A DNA stretch of 64,000 nt, from positions 1 through 64,000 of the forward strand of contig CANKZI010000004.1 in NCBI GenBank assembly GCA_947488595.1, given 5' to 3'. Every line of letters begins with the position of its first letter. Position 1 is the stretch's first letter. The notes under the pieces are model-generated. The model was not told the origin of the DNA. It worked only from the letters and a program-made list of their open reading frames with translations, and made no database searches. Positions 25,646 to 36,207 of the stretch are shown here, one piece after another. The position numbers and the translations under genes were made by a program. This DNA comes from Flavobacteriaceae bacterium (GTDB lineage: Bacteria > Bacteroidota > Bacteroidia > Flavobacteriales > Flavobacteriaceae).

Positions 25646-26323
25646 TCACCAATCAATCTCCTTTTGGTTGCTCGATTTTAAATACGCATTCGCAGAACTA
25701 AAATGTTTATTTCCAAACCATTTTCCTTGATTGGCACTCATTGGTGACGGATGTCCAGTTTGCAAAATTAAATGCTTTTTGCCATCAATAAGTATTGCTT
25801 TTTTCTGAGCGAAATTCCCCCAAAGTAAAAAAACCACCTGCGCTTTTTCGGCACTAATTTTCTCGATAACCGCGTCGGTAAAAATTGTCCAATTAAAACT
25901 TTTATGGCTGTTAGGACGGTCTTTTTCGACAGTTAATGTCGCGTTTAGCAGCAAGACACCTTGTTTGGCCCATCGCAACAAATTGCCAGAATTAGGTATA
26001 AAAACGCTTTGAAAATCATCATTAATTTCCCTGAAAATATTGCGCAACGAAGGCGGAATTTTAACTCCGTCATTCACCGAAAAACACAGTCCATTGGCTT
26101 CTCCTTCGCCATGATAGGGATCTTGACCAATAATAACTACTTTCAAATCTTCAAACAAACATCGATTAAAGGCCTCGAAAATCAAATCTTTTGGAGGAAA
26201 ACAAGTTGCGGTTTTGTAGGCATTGTCAACCAATAGTAACAAATCTTGAAAATAAGGTTTTTCAATTGTTGATAATAAAATAGTTTGCCAATCATCGTTT
26301 AAATTATTAGGTTTTACCATCAT
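25646..26323 (-). CDS. ung: Uracil-DNA glycosylase
   Basis: Family 1 uracil-DNA glycosylase, removing uracil from DNA as the first step of base-excision repair. The catalytic water-activating motif GQDPYHG and the DNA-intercalating HPSPMSAN loop are both intact, as is LLLNATLTV. The frame extends to a TTG at 26338, but ATGs at 26323 and 26320 (MMVKPNNLND) are the more likely starts, giving ~225 residues, the normal family length. Monocistronic. Confidence 0.96.
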   Translation of the reverse strand: MMVKPNNLNDDWQTILLSTIEKPYFQDLLLLVDNAYKTATCFPPKDLIFEAFNRCLFEDLKVVIIGQDPYHGEGEANGLCFSVNDGVKIPPSLRNIFREINDDFQSVFIPNSGNLLRWAKQGVLLLNATLTVEKDRPNSHKSFNWTIFTDAVIEKISAEKAQVVFLLWGNFAQKKAILIDGKKHLILQTGHPSPMSANQGKWFGNKHFSSANAYLKSSNQKEIDW

Positions 26324-26503
26324 TTTTTTTGAGTTCAAAGTAGAATATGAAAATAGCGCTTAACAATTATTGCGATGTATCAAATTCAAAAATAATAAGT
26401 CAAAGCTATCAATATTTGAGATGATTTAAATGTTAAAATTAACAATTTTATACTTTAACCAAATATCTTTTCTATTTTTAGTAAAAATTTATTATAAATA
26501 AAA

Positions 26504-29500
26504 ATGAAGAAAATTTTACTGTTTTTCCTTTTAAACATTACCATTAACAATGTAACTGCCCAAGAATATTTTCCAAATAACGAAAGCATTCAAAACAAAA
26601 ACACCAATTTTATAGCTTTTACCAATGCAAAAATTTTTGTAACACCAACACAAATTATCGAAAATGGTACTTTATTAATTCAAAATGGCAAAGTTGTAAA
26701 TGTTGGTAACACGATTTCGATTCCAAAAAACGCGACCGTTATTCCGCTTGACGGTAAATCAATTTATCCATCATTCATCGATATTTATACCAATTTCGGA
26801 ATTGAAAAGCCCAAAAGTATAGGATATGATAGCAATCCGCTTTATGATACCAAACGCCAAGGTTATTATTGGAACGAACACATCAGATCGGAAGTAAACG
26901 CTTATGAAAACTTTAAATATGATGATGCAAAAGCCGAAGCGTTTTTAAAAGCAGGTTTTGGTGTCGTTGGCGCCAATATTCAAGACGGAATCGCACAAGG
27001 TACTGGTATTTTAGTGGCTTTGAATTCAAATGAAAAAAGCACTCGTTTGCTGTCTGATAAAATCACCAATCATTTTGCCTTTTCAAGAAGTGTGACTTCA
27101 AACCAATCTTATCCAAGTTCGTTAATGGGAATGATCGCCCTTTTGCGCCAAATGTATTTGGATTTAAACTGGTACAAAAATGGTAATGCTACTACCAAAG
27201 ATTTGTCATTGGAAGCATTGATCAAGAACGAAAAATTAGTCCAGATTTTTAATGCCGAAGACAAATTAAATGCTTTAAGAGTGGCAAAATTAGGCAATGA
27301 ATTTGGTTTAAATTATATCATAAAAGGCAGTGGTAATGAATTTGAAAGAATAGCTGAAATAAAAAATAGCAATTCTAAATTTATTATTCCAATCAATTTT
27401 CCGCAACCTTATGATGTTGGCGACCCTTATTTGGCCAATCAAATGGAATTGACCGATTTGCGATTTTGGAACCAAGCGCCAACCAACCTCAAAATATTAT
27501 CAGATAACGGAATTGTATTTGCATTGACAACCGATAAGTTGAAAAAAATAGAAGATTTCAGAACCAATCTTTTAAAAGCGATACTTTACGGATTCGACAG
27601 TACCAAAGCATTGGAGGCGTTGACCATGGTTCCTGCAACTTTGCTAGGAAAAAGTAACGAAATTGGCAGTTTAAAAACAGGTCGTTTTGCTAATTTTATT
27701 ATTACTTCTGGACCCATTTTTGACGAAAAAACAATACTTTTTGAAAATTGGACACAAGGCAATAAATTTGTAATCAATGACATTTCCATAAAAGATATTC
27801 GTGGCGATTATGATGTAATTAGTAACAACCAAAATTACAAATGGAAAGTTACTGGCGAAATCACTACACCACAATCTGAATTGACTACTGCTGATGGCAA
27901 AAAACTCAATACAAAAATGTCCTTAATCAACAATTGGGTTTCGGTTATTGTAAAACCTGCAGATTCATCTAAAACCAATTTTACACGTTGGACGGCTTTT
28001 CTACAAAACACCAATCAGTTTTCGGGTAAAGCGGTTTTGTTTAATGGCGCAGAAGCTACTTGGACGGCTACAAAAACTGCTCCATTTGTAAAAGCAATCG
28101 ATTCATCTGAAGCAAAAAGAACCAACAAAATAGTTCCTATTAAGTTTCCAAATGTGGCCTATGGTTATGCGCAAAAACCAATGCAGCAAAACCTTTTATT
28201 CAAAAATGCAACAGTTTGGACCAACGAGAAAGAAGGAATTATAGCAACGACCGATGTTTTAATAAAAAACGGAAAAATCGCTTCAATCGGAAAAGATATT
28301 GCTGATGCAAATGCCTTAATTATCGATGCCAAAGGCAAACATTTGACGAGTGGCATTATCGACGAACATTCGCACATTGCACTTACAAACGGCGTGAACG
28401 AAGGAGGTCATAATTCGAGTGCCGAGGTGTCGCTTCAAGATGTAGTAAATCCAGAAGACACCAATATATATAGGAATTTAGCGGGTGGTGTAACCACTTC
28501 ACAATTGTTACACGGTTCGGCGAATCCAATTGGTGGTCAATCAGCAATTGTCAAATGGAAATGGGGACTTTCGGCCGACGAAATGTTATATAAAAACCAA
28601 CCTAAATTCATCAAATTTGCATTGGGCGAAAATGTAAAACAAACCAATTGGGGTATCAACAATCCAACGCGTTTTCCACAAACAAGAATGGGTGTTGAAC
28701 AAGTCTTCATCGATTATTTTGAACGGGCCAAAGCGTACGATGCAAACTGGAAAAAATACAATTCCAATCCCAAAAAAGATAAGTCAAAAGCGCCAAGAGT
28801 GGATATAGAATTACAAACATTAGCAGAAATTTTGAACAAAGAACGCTTTATAACTTGTCATTCTTATATTCAGTCCGAAATTTTAATGCTGATGCAAGTT
28901 GCCGAAAAATTCAATTTTAAAGTCAATACTTTTACCCATATTTTAGAAGGTTATAAAGTTGCCAATGAGATGAAAAAACACGGTGTTGGCGCATCCACTT
29001 TTTCGGATTGGTGGGCATATAAATATGAAGTCAACGATGCCATTCCGTATAACGGTGCTATTATGCACAATCAAGGTGTCGTCGTAGCTTATAATTCTGA
29101 TGATGCCGAAATGTCACGAAGATTGAATCAAGAAGCAGCAAAAGCAGCTAAATATGGCGGTGTTTCCGAAGAAGATGCTTGGAAATTTGTGACTTTAAAT
29201 CCCGCTAAATTATTGCATATTGATGATAAAGTCGGAAGCATCAAAGTAGGTAAAGATGCTGATGTTGTGCTTTGGAATGACAATCCTTTGTCTGTTTATG
29301 CAAAAGTAGAAAAAACGGTTATTGAAGGCGTTGTTTATTTTGATTTACAAAAAGACATTGCACAAAGGGCAACAATTGCTGCAGAAAAAAACGAACTAAT
29401 AGGACAATTGCTACAAGAAAAAAATAGCGGTATGATTACGCAAGAGCCAAAAAAAGCAGTCAAAAAAGAATACCATTGTGATACTTTAGAACTCCATTAA
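26504..29500 (+). CDS. Exported tandem amidohydrolase-family protein
   Basis: 998 residues with an N-terminal signal peptide (MKKILLFFLLNITINNVTAQ). It contains two amidohydrolase modules in tandem. The N-terminal one (to about residue 430) keeps the beta-sandwich and barrel pattern (GKSIYPSFIDIYTNFG) but lacks the HxH metal pair. The C-terminal one (from about residue 565) has GIIDEHSHIAL with H622 and H624, plus TCHSYIQSE, HILEG and YNSDDAEMSRR, consistent with an active binuclear metal site. The substrate is unknown; imidazolonepropionase-like or dipeptidase-like hydrolysis in the periplasm is plausible. The next gene starts 1 base after its stop, so the two are translationally coupled. 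Confidence 0.88.
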   Translation: MKKILLFFLLNITINNVTAQEYFPNNESIQNKNTNFIAFTNAKIFVTPTQIIENGTLLIQNGKVVNVGNTISIPKNATVIPLDGKSIYPSFIDIYTNFGIEKPKSIGYDSNPLYDTKRQGYYWNEHIRSEVNAYENFKYDDAKAEAFLKAGFGVVGANIQDGIAQGTGILVALNSNEKSTRLLSDKITNHFAFSRSVTSNQSYPSSLMGMIALLRQMYLDLNWYKNGNATTKDLSLEALIKNEKLVQIFNAEDKLNALRVAKLGNEFGLNYIIKGSGNEFERIAEIKNSNSKFIIPINFPQPYDVGDPYLANQMELTDLRFWNQAPTNLKILSDNGIVFALTTDKLKKIEDFRTNLLKAILYGFDSTKALEALTMVPATLLGKSNEIGSLKTGRFANFIITSGPIFDEKTILFENWTQGNKFVINDISIKDIRGDYDVISNNQNYKWKVTGEITTPQSELTTADGKKLNTKMSLINNWVSVIVKPADSSKTNFTRWTAFLQNTNQFSGKAVLFNGAEATWTATKTAPFVKAIDSSEAKRTNKIVPIKFPNVAYGYAQKPMQQNLLFKNATVWTNEKEGIIATTDVLIKNGKIASIGKDIADANALIIDAKGKHLTSGIIDEHSHIALTNGVNEGGHNSSAEVSLQDVVNPEDTNIYRNLAGGVTTSQLLHGSANPIGGQSAIVKWKWGLSADEMLYKNQPKFIKFALGENVKQTNWGINNPTRFPQTRMGVEQVFIDYFERAKAYDANWKKYNSNPKKDKSKAPRVDIELQTLAEILNKERFITCHSYIQSEILMLMQVAEKFNFKVNTFTHILEGYKVANEMKKHGVGASTFSDWWAYKYEVNDAIPYNGAIMHNQGVVVAYNSDDAEMSRRLNQEAAKAAKYGGVSEEDAWKFVTLNPAKLLHIDDKVGSIKVGKDADVVLWNDNPLSVYAKVEKTVIEGVVYFDLQKDIAQRATIAAEKNELIGQLLQEKNSGMITQEPKKAVKKEYHCDTLELH

Positions 29501-29501
29501 A

Positions 29502-30803
29502 ATGAAAAATATTTCCCTTTTTATTTTTGTACTTATCATATCGATAACTACAAAAGCACAGCAAACGCCCGCACAAAAACAAACTAGATCCATTCTTATC
29601 CTAAATGGAACTGCGCATTTGGGCAACGGAAAAATTATCGAAAACAGCGCAATCGGATTTAAAGATGGCAAAATTACTATGGTAGCCGATGCCAAATTAA
29701 TCAAACTAGCAAATAACGATTTTGATATCACCATCGACGCTACTGGCAAACATGTTTATCCTGGTTTCATTGCGCCCAATTCAACTTTAGGAATGGTTGA
29801 AATTGATGCAGTAAAAGCATCGGATGACGAAGATGAAATTGGTTCTTTGAATCCAAATGTTCGCAGTATTATTGCTTATAATACCGAGTCAAGAGTGATC
29901 GAAACCGTACGTCCTAATGGGATTCTGATGGCGCAAATCACGCCGCGTGGTGGAAGAATTTCGGGTACTTCATCTATTGTACAACTAGATGCTTGGAACT
30001 GGCAAGATGCCCTCATCAAAGAAAATGATGGTGTACATCTTAATTTTCCATATACTTTTAGTCGCAGCAATTGGTGGGAAGGTCCAGTAATGATAGAACC
30101 CAATAAAGAATATTCAAAACAAAAGGAAGAAATCGCTAATTTCTTATCGAATGCCAAAGCCTATTTAGGCGATAACGCTAACGCTAGAAATTTGGTGCTC
30201 GAAACTGCGAAAGGATTGTTTGATGGTACACAAACGCTTTTTATTCATGCCAACGAAGAAAAACAAATTATTGATGCCATTGAATTATCGAAAGAATATG
30301 GCATTCAAAAAATGGTAATTGTTGGCGGTTTTGAAGCTTATAAAATTTCGGATTTATTGCTTAAAAATAATATTGGTATTTTGCTACGTCGGGTGCATGA
30401 TATGCCTACAAATGAAGACCAAGACATTGATTTGCCTTACAAAATGGCAAAGATATTAACTGATAAAGGCGTTGTGGTAGGATTAGAAAATAGCGGTGAA
30501 ATGGAACGTATGAATACCCGAAACCTTCCTTTTCTAGCTGGAACATGCGCGGCATATGGTTTGGATAAAGAAATTGCTTTACAGTTGATTACTTCAAATA
30601 CGGCTAAATTATTGGGTATTGACAATCAATGTGGCACCTTGGAGCAAGGAAAAGATGCTACTTTATTCATTTCTGATGGCGATGCTTTGGACATGCGAAC
30701 CAACAAATTATCAAAGGCTTTCATACAAGGAAGAGACGTCAATTTGGCTACACACCAAAGTGAATTGAATGACAGATACAAAGATAAATACAATCAGAAA
30801 TAA
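29502..30803 (+). CDS. Exported amidohydrolase-like protein lacking the HxH metal site
   Basis: 433 residues with a signal peptide (KNISLFIFVLIISITTKAQ). It resembles the N-terminal module of the preceding protein: the place where active amidohydrolases have HxH reads GKHVYPGFIAPNSTLGM, with no histidine pair. Later segments such as GLENSGEMERMNTRNLPFLAG and LGIDNQCGTLEQGKDAT retain the family's C-terminal pattern. It is probably a non-catalytic partner of the upstream enzyme; the 1-base gap argues for co-production in a fixed ratio. A different activity is possible but unsupported. Confidence 0.82.
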   Translation: MKNISLFIFVLIISITTKAQQTPAQKQTRSILILNGTAHLGNGKIIENSAIGFKDGKITMVADAKLIKLANNDFDITIDATGKHVYPGFIAPNSTLGMVEIDAVKASDDEDEIGSLNPNVRSIIAYNTESRVIETVRPNGILMAQITPRGGRISGTSSIVQLDAWNWQDALIKENDGVHLNFPYTFSRSNWWEGPVMIEPNKEYSKQKEEIANFLSNAKAYLGDNANARNLVLETAKGLFDGTQTLFIHANEEKQIIDAIELSKEYGIQKMVIVGGFEAYKISDLLLKNNIGILLRRVHDMPTNEDQDIDLPYKMAKILTDKGVVVGLENSGEMERMNTRNLPFLAGTCAAYGLDKEIALQLITSNTAKLLGIDNQCGTLEQGKDATLFISDGDALDMRTNKLSKAFIQGRDVNLATHQSELNDRYKDKYNQK

Positions 30804-30809
30804 AAATTT

Positions 30810-31187
30810 ACGGGAATTTTTAATGTCATTTTAAGCAATGCATCAGAAGTAAATATTCAATAAGTTACGTGAGAATTTGAACCGATGCACCTCTATGGTG
30901 AGGCAATTGAAAAAGCAATAAAATTAATCAGAGACATGTTCATATTTACCGATAATTGACTCATTTTAGTCGAAAAGTAATTGTTGGGTACCAAAGTCGA
31001 ATACCTTTCGATTCCTTATCCGAATATTATTAAAATTTCTAAAGAACGTGCAGGATTATTGGATTTGAATGCCAAATTAAAAATTTGGATTAAAGATTTA
31101 GAACTGCAAATAAAGAAGCAATTCGGAAAAGGCGGCAACAACATCAATGAAGTTTATAAAATTTTGAGCCAACATATTTTGAAATAA
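30810..31187 (+). pseudogene. Decayed bacterial PH-domain (DUF1696-like) protein gene
   Basis: A single frame from 30810 to the TAA at 31185-31187 reads as a PH-domain protein of ~125 residues. Recognisable parts are NASEVNIQ, EFEP, GEAIEKAIKLIRDMFIFTDN, LILVEK and then an intact C-terminal half (GTKVEYLSIPYPNIIKIS through NEVYKILSQHILK). It is broken by TAA at 30861, TGA at 30870, TGA at 30957 and TAA at 30978, and the expected ATG is ACG (30810-30812). No frameshift is needed anywhere. The intact family is a small cytoplasmic protein of unknown role. It lies after the amidohydrolase pair and before the dsbD terminator. Confidence 0.8.
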
Positions 31188-31195
31188 TCTTTTCA

Positions 31196-31250
31196 AAAAA
31201 TAAGCCGCAAATCCTCCATATAAAATTGGAAAATCTGCGGCTTTCTTTTG
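31196..31250. terminator. Bidirectional terminator between the PH-domain pseudogene and dsbD
   Basis: AGCCGCA (31203-31209) pairs with TGCGGCT (31236-31242), with partial pairing inside the 26-base loop. T-rich tails lie on both sides. It ends the dsbD-tilS transcript on the minus strand. Confidence 0.7.
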
Positions 31251-31259
31251 TTTATTATT

Positions 31260-33275
31260 TTATTTCTTAAAATTAGCGATTCCGGTTTTTAGCCAAGATT
31301 CATAAAGTGCAACATCCGGTTCATAACTTGTTGTTGGTGTCGAAGTATTCAAACTATTGCCTTCCAAGTCAGTTAAAACATACAATGGCTGCGTGTTAGT
31401 TTGGTATTTAGAAATCATAAAATCAGTCCACTTATCGCCTACTGTTTCGATTTTTGAACCAGTTGTTTTAGATACAAATTGCTCGCTTACTGGTAGTTTA
31501 ATCGCCTCATCAACGTATAAGGAAATCAGTACAACCTCATTATTTAAAATTGGTAAAACTCTTTTATCTGACCAAACATTGTTTTCCATTTTACGACAAT
31601 TGACGCATGCACGTCCAGTAAAATCAAGCAGAATTGGTTTTTTTACTGATTTAGCGTAAGCAAGACCTTTGTCATAATCTTCAAAAGTTATGATACCATG
31701 TGGACCACTATGTGCAAACTCGGGTAATGCAATACTACTATTTCCTTGAGAATTTCCTACACCAAACGGACTTTCACTGTACTCCATTGGCGGCGGAAAA
31801 GCGCTGATAATTTTCAATGGAGCTCCCCAAAGTCCCGGAATAAGATAAATCGTAAACATCAAAATAAATAATCCTAAAAATAATCTTCCAACCGAAATAA
31901 AAGGCAACGGACTGTCATGAGGTAAAGTTATTTTTCCTAATAAATACAATGCCAAAACACCAAAAATGGCGATCCAAATTGCTAAAAACACTTCGCGTTC
32001 GAGCAAGTGCAATTGCAATACCAGATCGGCATTGGACAAAAATTTGAAAGCCAAAGCCAATTCTAAAAATCCTAAAAATACTTTAACTGTATTGAGCCAA
32101 CCACCAGATTTTGGTAATGAATTCAGCCATCCTGGAAATAAAGCAAATAGCATAAAAGGTAAAGCCAATGCCAACGAAAATCCAAGCATGCCTACAATTG
32201 GACCAATCCCGCCTTTCGAAGCAGCCTCAAACAAAAGCGTTCCAACAATGGGTCCCGTACACGAAAAAGAGACAATTGCTAATGCTAATGCCATAAAAAG
32301 TATGCCTACGATTCCGCCTTTATCGGCTTGTTTGTCCACTTTATTCGCCCAAGAATAAGGCAGTACGATTTCGAAAGCACCCAAAAAGGAAGCTGCAAAA
32401 AAGACCAGTAAAAAGAAAAATATAATATTGAACCAAACATTTGTAGCAAGTGCATTGAGCGCATCAGCACCAAAAACTGCAGTAACAATAGAGCCTAATG
32501 CCACATAAATAATTATAATTGAAACGCCATAAGTAATAGCATTTCTAACTCCTGCTGCTTTATTTTTACTTTGTTTTGTAAAAAAACTAACTGTCATTGG
32601 AATTAAAGGAAACACACACGGTGTTAATAACGCTGCAAATCCTGAGAGAAAAGCAATGAAAAAAATTGACCATAATCCTTTGTCGTCGCCTTGTTCATTT
32701 TTTGGTTTTTCAGTTGGGGTTATTGTCACTTTTGGACTCACATTCTCTTTTATACTATCTCTTGCAACAGCTTTTGTAGTATCAACTCCTATCGGTGAAG
32801 CAACAATTGCCGTTTCTGATGCGGTCATTTTTGGAATTATAAACTCAAAATCTTTGTCTTCATTAATGCATTTTTCTTCACAAACTTGGTAAGAAACATT
32901 GACATCAATTTTTGAAACCGATTTGCCTGTGATTTTTACTTTTTGTTTTAAAACTACTTTCTTTTCGAAATAAATTTCATCAACACCAAAAACATCATTA
33001 AAAGCCCTTTTTGTTTTACTTTCTGAAGTCGTTCCAATCAATGTATATTGACTTTTCTGATTTTTAAAATCCAACAATAATGGCAACGGGCCACCGTCTG
33101 GTGTAAACTGTGAATACACATGCCAACCATTGTCGATTGTACCTTCGAAAACCAGATTAAATTCGGTATCATTGAGCTTCTCGGTAGTAGTTTTCCATTT
33201 TACTGGCGCTATTAATTGCGCATTTGCATTGAAAAATGCTAAAAATCCAAGCAATAAAAAAAAGATCTTCTTCAT
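31260..33275 (-). CDS. dsbD: DsbD-type thiol:disulfide interchange protein
   Basis: 671-residue inner-membrane electron conduit that carries reducing power from cytoplasmic thioredoxin to periplasmic thiols. Signal peptide ([19 protein letters not shown]), N-terminal DsbD-alpha-like domain (to ~190) with the Cys pair in SYQVCEEKC, central CcdA-like region of eight helices ([27 protein letters not shown]), and a C-terminal thioredoxin domain with CVNC (C557/C560). All three cysteine pairs needed for the relay are present. The ATG overlaps the tilS stop by one base, so the pair is translationally coupled. Confidence 0.93.
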   Translation of the reverse strand: MKKIFFLLLGFLAFFNANAQLIAPVKWKTTTEKLNDTEFNLVFEGTIDNGWHVYSQFTPDGGPLPLLLDFKNQKSQYTLIGTTSESKTKRAFNDVFGVDEIYFEKKVVLKQKVKITGKSVSKIDVNVSYQVCEEKCINEDKDFEFIIPKMTASETAIVASPIGVDTTKAVARDSIKENVSPKVTITPTEKPKNEQGDDKGLWSIFFIAFLSGFAALLTPCVFPLIPMTVSFFTKQSKNKAAGVRNAITYGVSIIIIYVALGSIVTAVFGADALNALATNVWFNIIFFFLLVFFAASFLGAFEIVLPYSWANKVDKQADKGGIVGILFMALALAIVSFSCTGPIVGTLLFEAASKGGIGPIVGMLGFSLALALPFMLFALFPGWLNSLPKSGGWLNTVKVFLGFLELALAFKFLSNADLVLQLHLLEREVFLAIWIAIFGVLALYLLGKITLPHDSPLPFISVGRLFLGLFILMFTIYLIPGLWGAPLKIISAFPPPMEYSESPFGVGNSQGNSSIALPEFAHSGPHGIITFEDYDKGLAYAKSVKKPILLDFTGRACVNCRKMENNVWSDKRVLPILNNEVVLISLYVDEAIKLPVSEQFVSKTTGSKIETVGDKWTDFMISKYQTNTQPLYVLTDLEGNSLNTSTPTTSYEPDVALYESWLKTGIANFKK

Positions 33276-34582
33276 TATAAGAGTGTTATTTGTAAAATAT
33301 TTTGTGTTGTATTTTCTGTTTTAAAACGTTCGTCTTGACGCATTCCAATTACCCAAATAATTTCAGTTTTGGAACATAAAAGCCAGACCTTTTCTTTTTC
33401 GACTAATGATAATTTTTCGTCCTTAAAAAATTTACTAATTTTTTTCGACAGACCAATCATTCCCAATGGCTGAAAAAAATCGCCTGTTTTTGGTTTCCGA
33501 ATTACCAATGGAAAATCCAATTTTTTTTCGTCAACAAATATAGTTGTATTTGAAACATCAGAAATGTCACTTACTTTGGAAAACGATAATTTTAAGGGAA
33601 AATTAACTTGCATTTGATTTTCTTGAATCCAATATTCGGTTGCATCTTTTATTTCTAGAGGGCTCAAAATCAAATGACTTCGGTCTTTTAACAATCGAAA
33701 ACCAGTAGAAAAAACTTGTTTTCCGGATTGACTTTCAACCAAATCATAAATGTCATTCCAAGCCTTAAAACCAAAAGGTTGTAGCCATTGGTAGAGGTAT
33801 GCTTTATAATTTGGCAAAACTTTTAATTTATCCAAATCAATATTTTTCTGATTGCTTTCTTCTGTAACCACTTGCTGGTACACCATTATTGCTGCATCAT
33901 TAACTAAACTTTGCGATTGTTGCAATTGTTGCAATGTGGTTTCGAAAGCACTCAAAAAACCAGGATTCAAGTCTTTTAGTACAGGAACAATTCGATGTCG
34001 AACTTTATTTCTCAAATATTTATCCGACAAATTACTGCTGTCTTCTCGCCACTGAATTTCGTTTGCGTTTGCATAAGTCTCGATTTCTTTTCTTGAAAAT
34101 GACAAAAGTGGCCTAATAATTTTGTTGTTCTGTGACGGAATTCCAGTCAAGCCATTCAATCCCGTTCCGCGCGAAAAGTTAATTATAAATGTTTCTAAAT
34201 TATCGTCGGCGTGGTGTGCCGTTAAAATATAATCAAAGTTTTCTTGTTCCAATAGTTCATAAAACCATTGATAACGCAATTCACGGGCAGCAACTTGTGT
34301 TGACAATTGGTAATCTTTGGCAAATGATTGGGTGTCAAAACGGGTTAAAAAAAATGGAATGTTATTTTTATCGGCGAAATTTTTCACAAAGTCTGCATCG
34401 GCATCGCTTTCTTCTCCACGCAATTGAAAATTACAATGCGCTATACCAATCTGCAATGACAATTGATGGCACAACGAAGCCAAAACCATACTGTCCAAAC
34501 CGCCGCTCACTGCGAGGAGTAATTTTTTTTCGTTGAGAAACGGAAAATTGTTGGACAAATGTTGTTGTAATTCCGAAAGCAT
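33275..34582 (-). CDS. tilS: tRNA(Ile)-lysidine synthetase
   Basis: About 435 residues. It converts cytidine 34 of the CAU-anticodon tRNA-Ile to lysidine, so that it reads AUA and is charged with isoleucine; essential in most bacteria. The ATP-pyrophosphatase P-loop SGGLDS is near residue 30, with [15 protein letters not shown] and [10 protein letters not shown] following. The C-terminal TilS substrate-binding domain is present ([26 protein letters not shown]). The frame opens at a TTG at 34588; the ATG two codons later (34582) is the better start. Overlaps dsbD by one base. Confidence 0.95.
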   Translation of the reverse strand: MLSELQQHLSNNFPFLNEKKLLLAVSGGLDSMVLASLCHQLSLQIGIAHCNFQLRGEESDADADFVKNFADKNNIPFFLTRFDTQSFAKDYQLSTQVAARELRYQWFYELLEQENFDYILTAHHADDNLETFIINFSRGTGLNGLTGIPSQNNKIIRPLLSFSRKEIETYANANEIQWREDSSNLSDKYLRNKVRHRIVPVLKDLNPGFLSAFETTLQQLQQSQSLVNDAAIMVYQQVVTEESNQKNIDLDKLKVLPNYKAYLYQWLQPFGFKAWNDIYDLVESQSGKQVFSTGFRLLKDRSHLILSPLEIKDATEYWIQENQMQVNFPLKLSFSKVSDISDVSNTTIFVDEKKLDFPLVIRKPKTGDFFQPLGMIGLSKKISKFFKDEKLSLVEKEKVWLLCSKTEIIWVIGMRQDERFKTENTTQNILQITLL

Positions 34583-34610
34583 CTTCAAATATACTAAATT
34601 TTGTGTTTTG

Positions 34611-35900
34611 TTAACTTAAAACAGCCAACATGGCTTTTGCTTTTAGCCAACATTCAGCATATTCTTTTTCGGGTTCCGATAGTGAAGTGATGGCACTGCC
34701 AACAGAAAATGAAACATATTTCTTTTGTTCGTTGTACAAAATACTTCGGATAACCACATTAAAATCGAAATCGCCTTCGGGGGTAAAATACCCAACAGCA
34801 CCGCTATACAATCCGCGTTTGGTGACTTCTAAATCTTCGATAATTTGCATCGCCGAAATTTTGGGCGCACCTGTCATGCTACCCATCGGAAAAGTGGTTT
34901 TTAGAACATCTACTGCCGAAAATTGCGAATCCAATTCAGAACTTACAGTCGAAATCATATGATGCACTTGAGAAAACGAATAAATTCCACACAATTCGGT
35001 CACAGTAACCGAGCCTTTTCTAGCAGTACGAGACAAATCGTTGCGGACCAAATCGACAATCATCACATTTTCTGAACGTTCTTTGGCATCATTGAAAAGC
35101 TTCTCTTTGGCACACTCGTCTTCAATTGCCTCAGAAAAACGTTTGCAAGTTCCTTTAATAGGTTGCGAAATAATAGTACTTCCCTTCTTTTTCAGATAAC
35201 GTTCAGGTGAAGCAGACAGTAAATAGTGATGTGCAGTTTTTAAAAATACGGCAAAAGGAGGTTGTGCTATCGCATTCAATTTCCAATATTGTTCTAAAGG
35301 ATTTATTGTGGCATTATTGGCATAAAATTCCATACAAAAATTGGCCTCATAAATGGCACCAAGTTGAATGTGCTCTTGCATTTTTTTGACTTTCAAAATA
35401 TAATTTTCGGCGTCAATACGCTGACAAATTTCAAAATCATGTTGCTCTTCGCTTGCAACAATCAAATTCAAATCGGAAATTACTTCAAAATCTTCTGTAA
35501 TTTCATCATCACAAAGCTTCAAATAATGCATTTCAAGTACAGTGTCTTTGAGTAAAAATAATTTTTTAGGCTGAAAAAAATACAAATCAGAAAATTGAAT
35601 TTCGTCAGTTTTTTCTGAAACTAAAGCTTCGGTATCATTTTTTAAATCATAAGACAAATAGCCAAAAAGCCAATCTTTGGTCGTTTGTTGATATTGCTGT
35701 AAATCATCAAAAGCATTTCTGTAATCGGTTTTTATGGAGGTAAAAGCATCAACGGCGAGAACGGCATCGAAATCTGAATAAGCTTGCTTGTAATTGTTGC
35801 TATCCAAAAATACAACTTCGCGAAACTGCTGTGCCCATTGCAAAAGTTGCTGTTTGAAAAGTAAAGGATTGGTAATCGAATAAGAAATTGTAGTTCTCAA
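34611..35900 (-). CDS. pabB: Aminodeoxychorismate synthase component I
   Basis: 429-residue chorismate-binding enzyme of the anthranilate synthase I/PabB family, making 4-amino-4-deoxychorismate for folate. The C-terminal catalytic core shows QPIKGTCKR, DLVRNDLSR, the FPMGSMTGAPKISAM motif and GLYSGAVGYF, typical of PabB rather than TrpE. The N-terminal part is weakly conserved, as in other PabB. The amidotransferase partner PabA is not adjacent. It precedes tilS and dsbD on the same strand with a 28-base gap, so cotranscription is likely. A minus-strand TAAATTTG box lies 20 bases upstream (35920-35927). Confidence 0.92.
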   Translation of the reverse strand: MRTTISYSITNPLLFKQQLLQWAQQFREVVFLDSNNYKQAYSDFDAVLAVDAFTSIKTDYRNAFDDLQQYQQTTKDWLFGYLSYDLKNDTEALVSEKTDEIQFSDLYFFQPKKLFLLKDTVLEMHYLKLCDDEITEDFEVISDLNLIVASEEQHDFEICQRIDAENYILKVKKMQEHIQLGAIYEANFCMEFYANNATINPLEQYWKLNAIAQPPFAVFLKTAHHYLLSASPERYLKKKGSTIISQPIKGTCKRFSEAIEDECAKEKLFNDAKERSENVMIVDLVRNDLSRTARKGSVTVTELCGIYSFSQVHHMISTVSSELDSQFSAVDVLKTTFPMGSMTGAPKISAMQIIEDLEVTKRGLYSGAVGYFTPEGDFDFNVVIRSILYNEQKKYVSFSVGSAITSLSEPEKEYAECWLKAKAMLAVLS

Positions 35901-35919
35901 AAAAATAGGTTTAGAAATC

Positions 35920-35927
35920 CAAATTTA
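35920..35927 (-). promoter_or_regulatory. -7 element for pabB
   Basis: The minus strand reads TAAATTTG (TAnnTTTG), 19 bases before the pabB ATG. No -33 TTG was identified. Confidence 0.4.
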
Positions 35928-36207
35928 CAAATAATTTATGTTTAGAATAACAATCACAGGTCGGATTAATTACAAAAAAAAGTTCTAGAATGAAAGATTT
36001 AATATTTGTTCGGTTAGATAAATTTTAAGTTTTTAAAGTAATATCGATTGCTTGAAGTTATTTCCTAAAGTTATGCAATTATTCGTCAAAATTTTATAAC
36101 TAAGAAGTACATTCTAATTTGATCTTTTGTTTCTGAATTTATTTAGCATAATTTTAGGCCAATTTATTGCCCAAAGTGTTAAATTTAGTGATTCTAAAAA
36201 TACCAAC

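Noticed and set aside
30861..30980. Stop-codon recoding in the PH-domain gene
   Set aside because: Both TAA and TGA occur within the frame and the initiator codon is also lost, which fits decay better than recoding.
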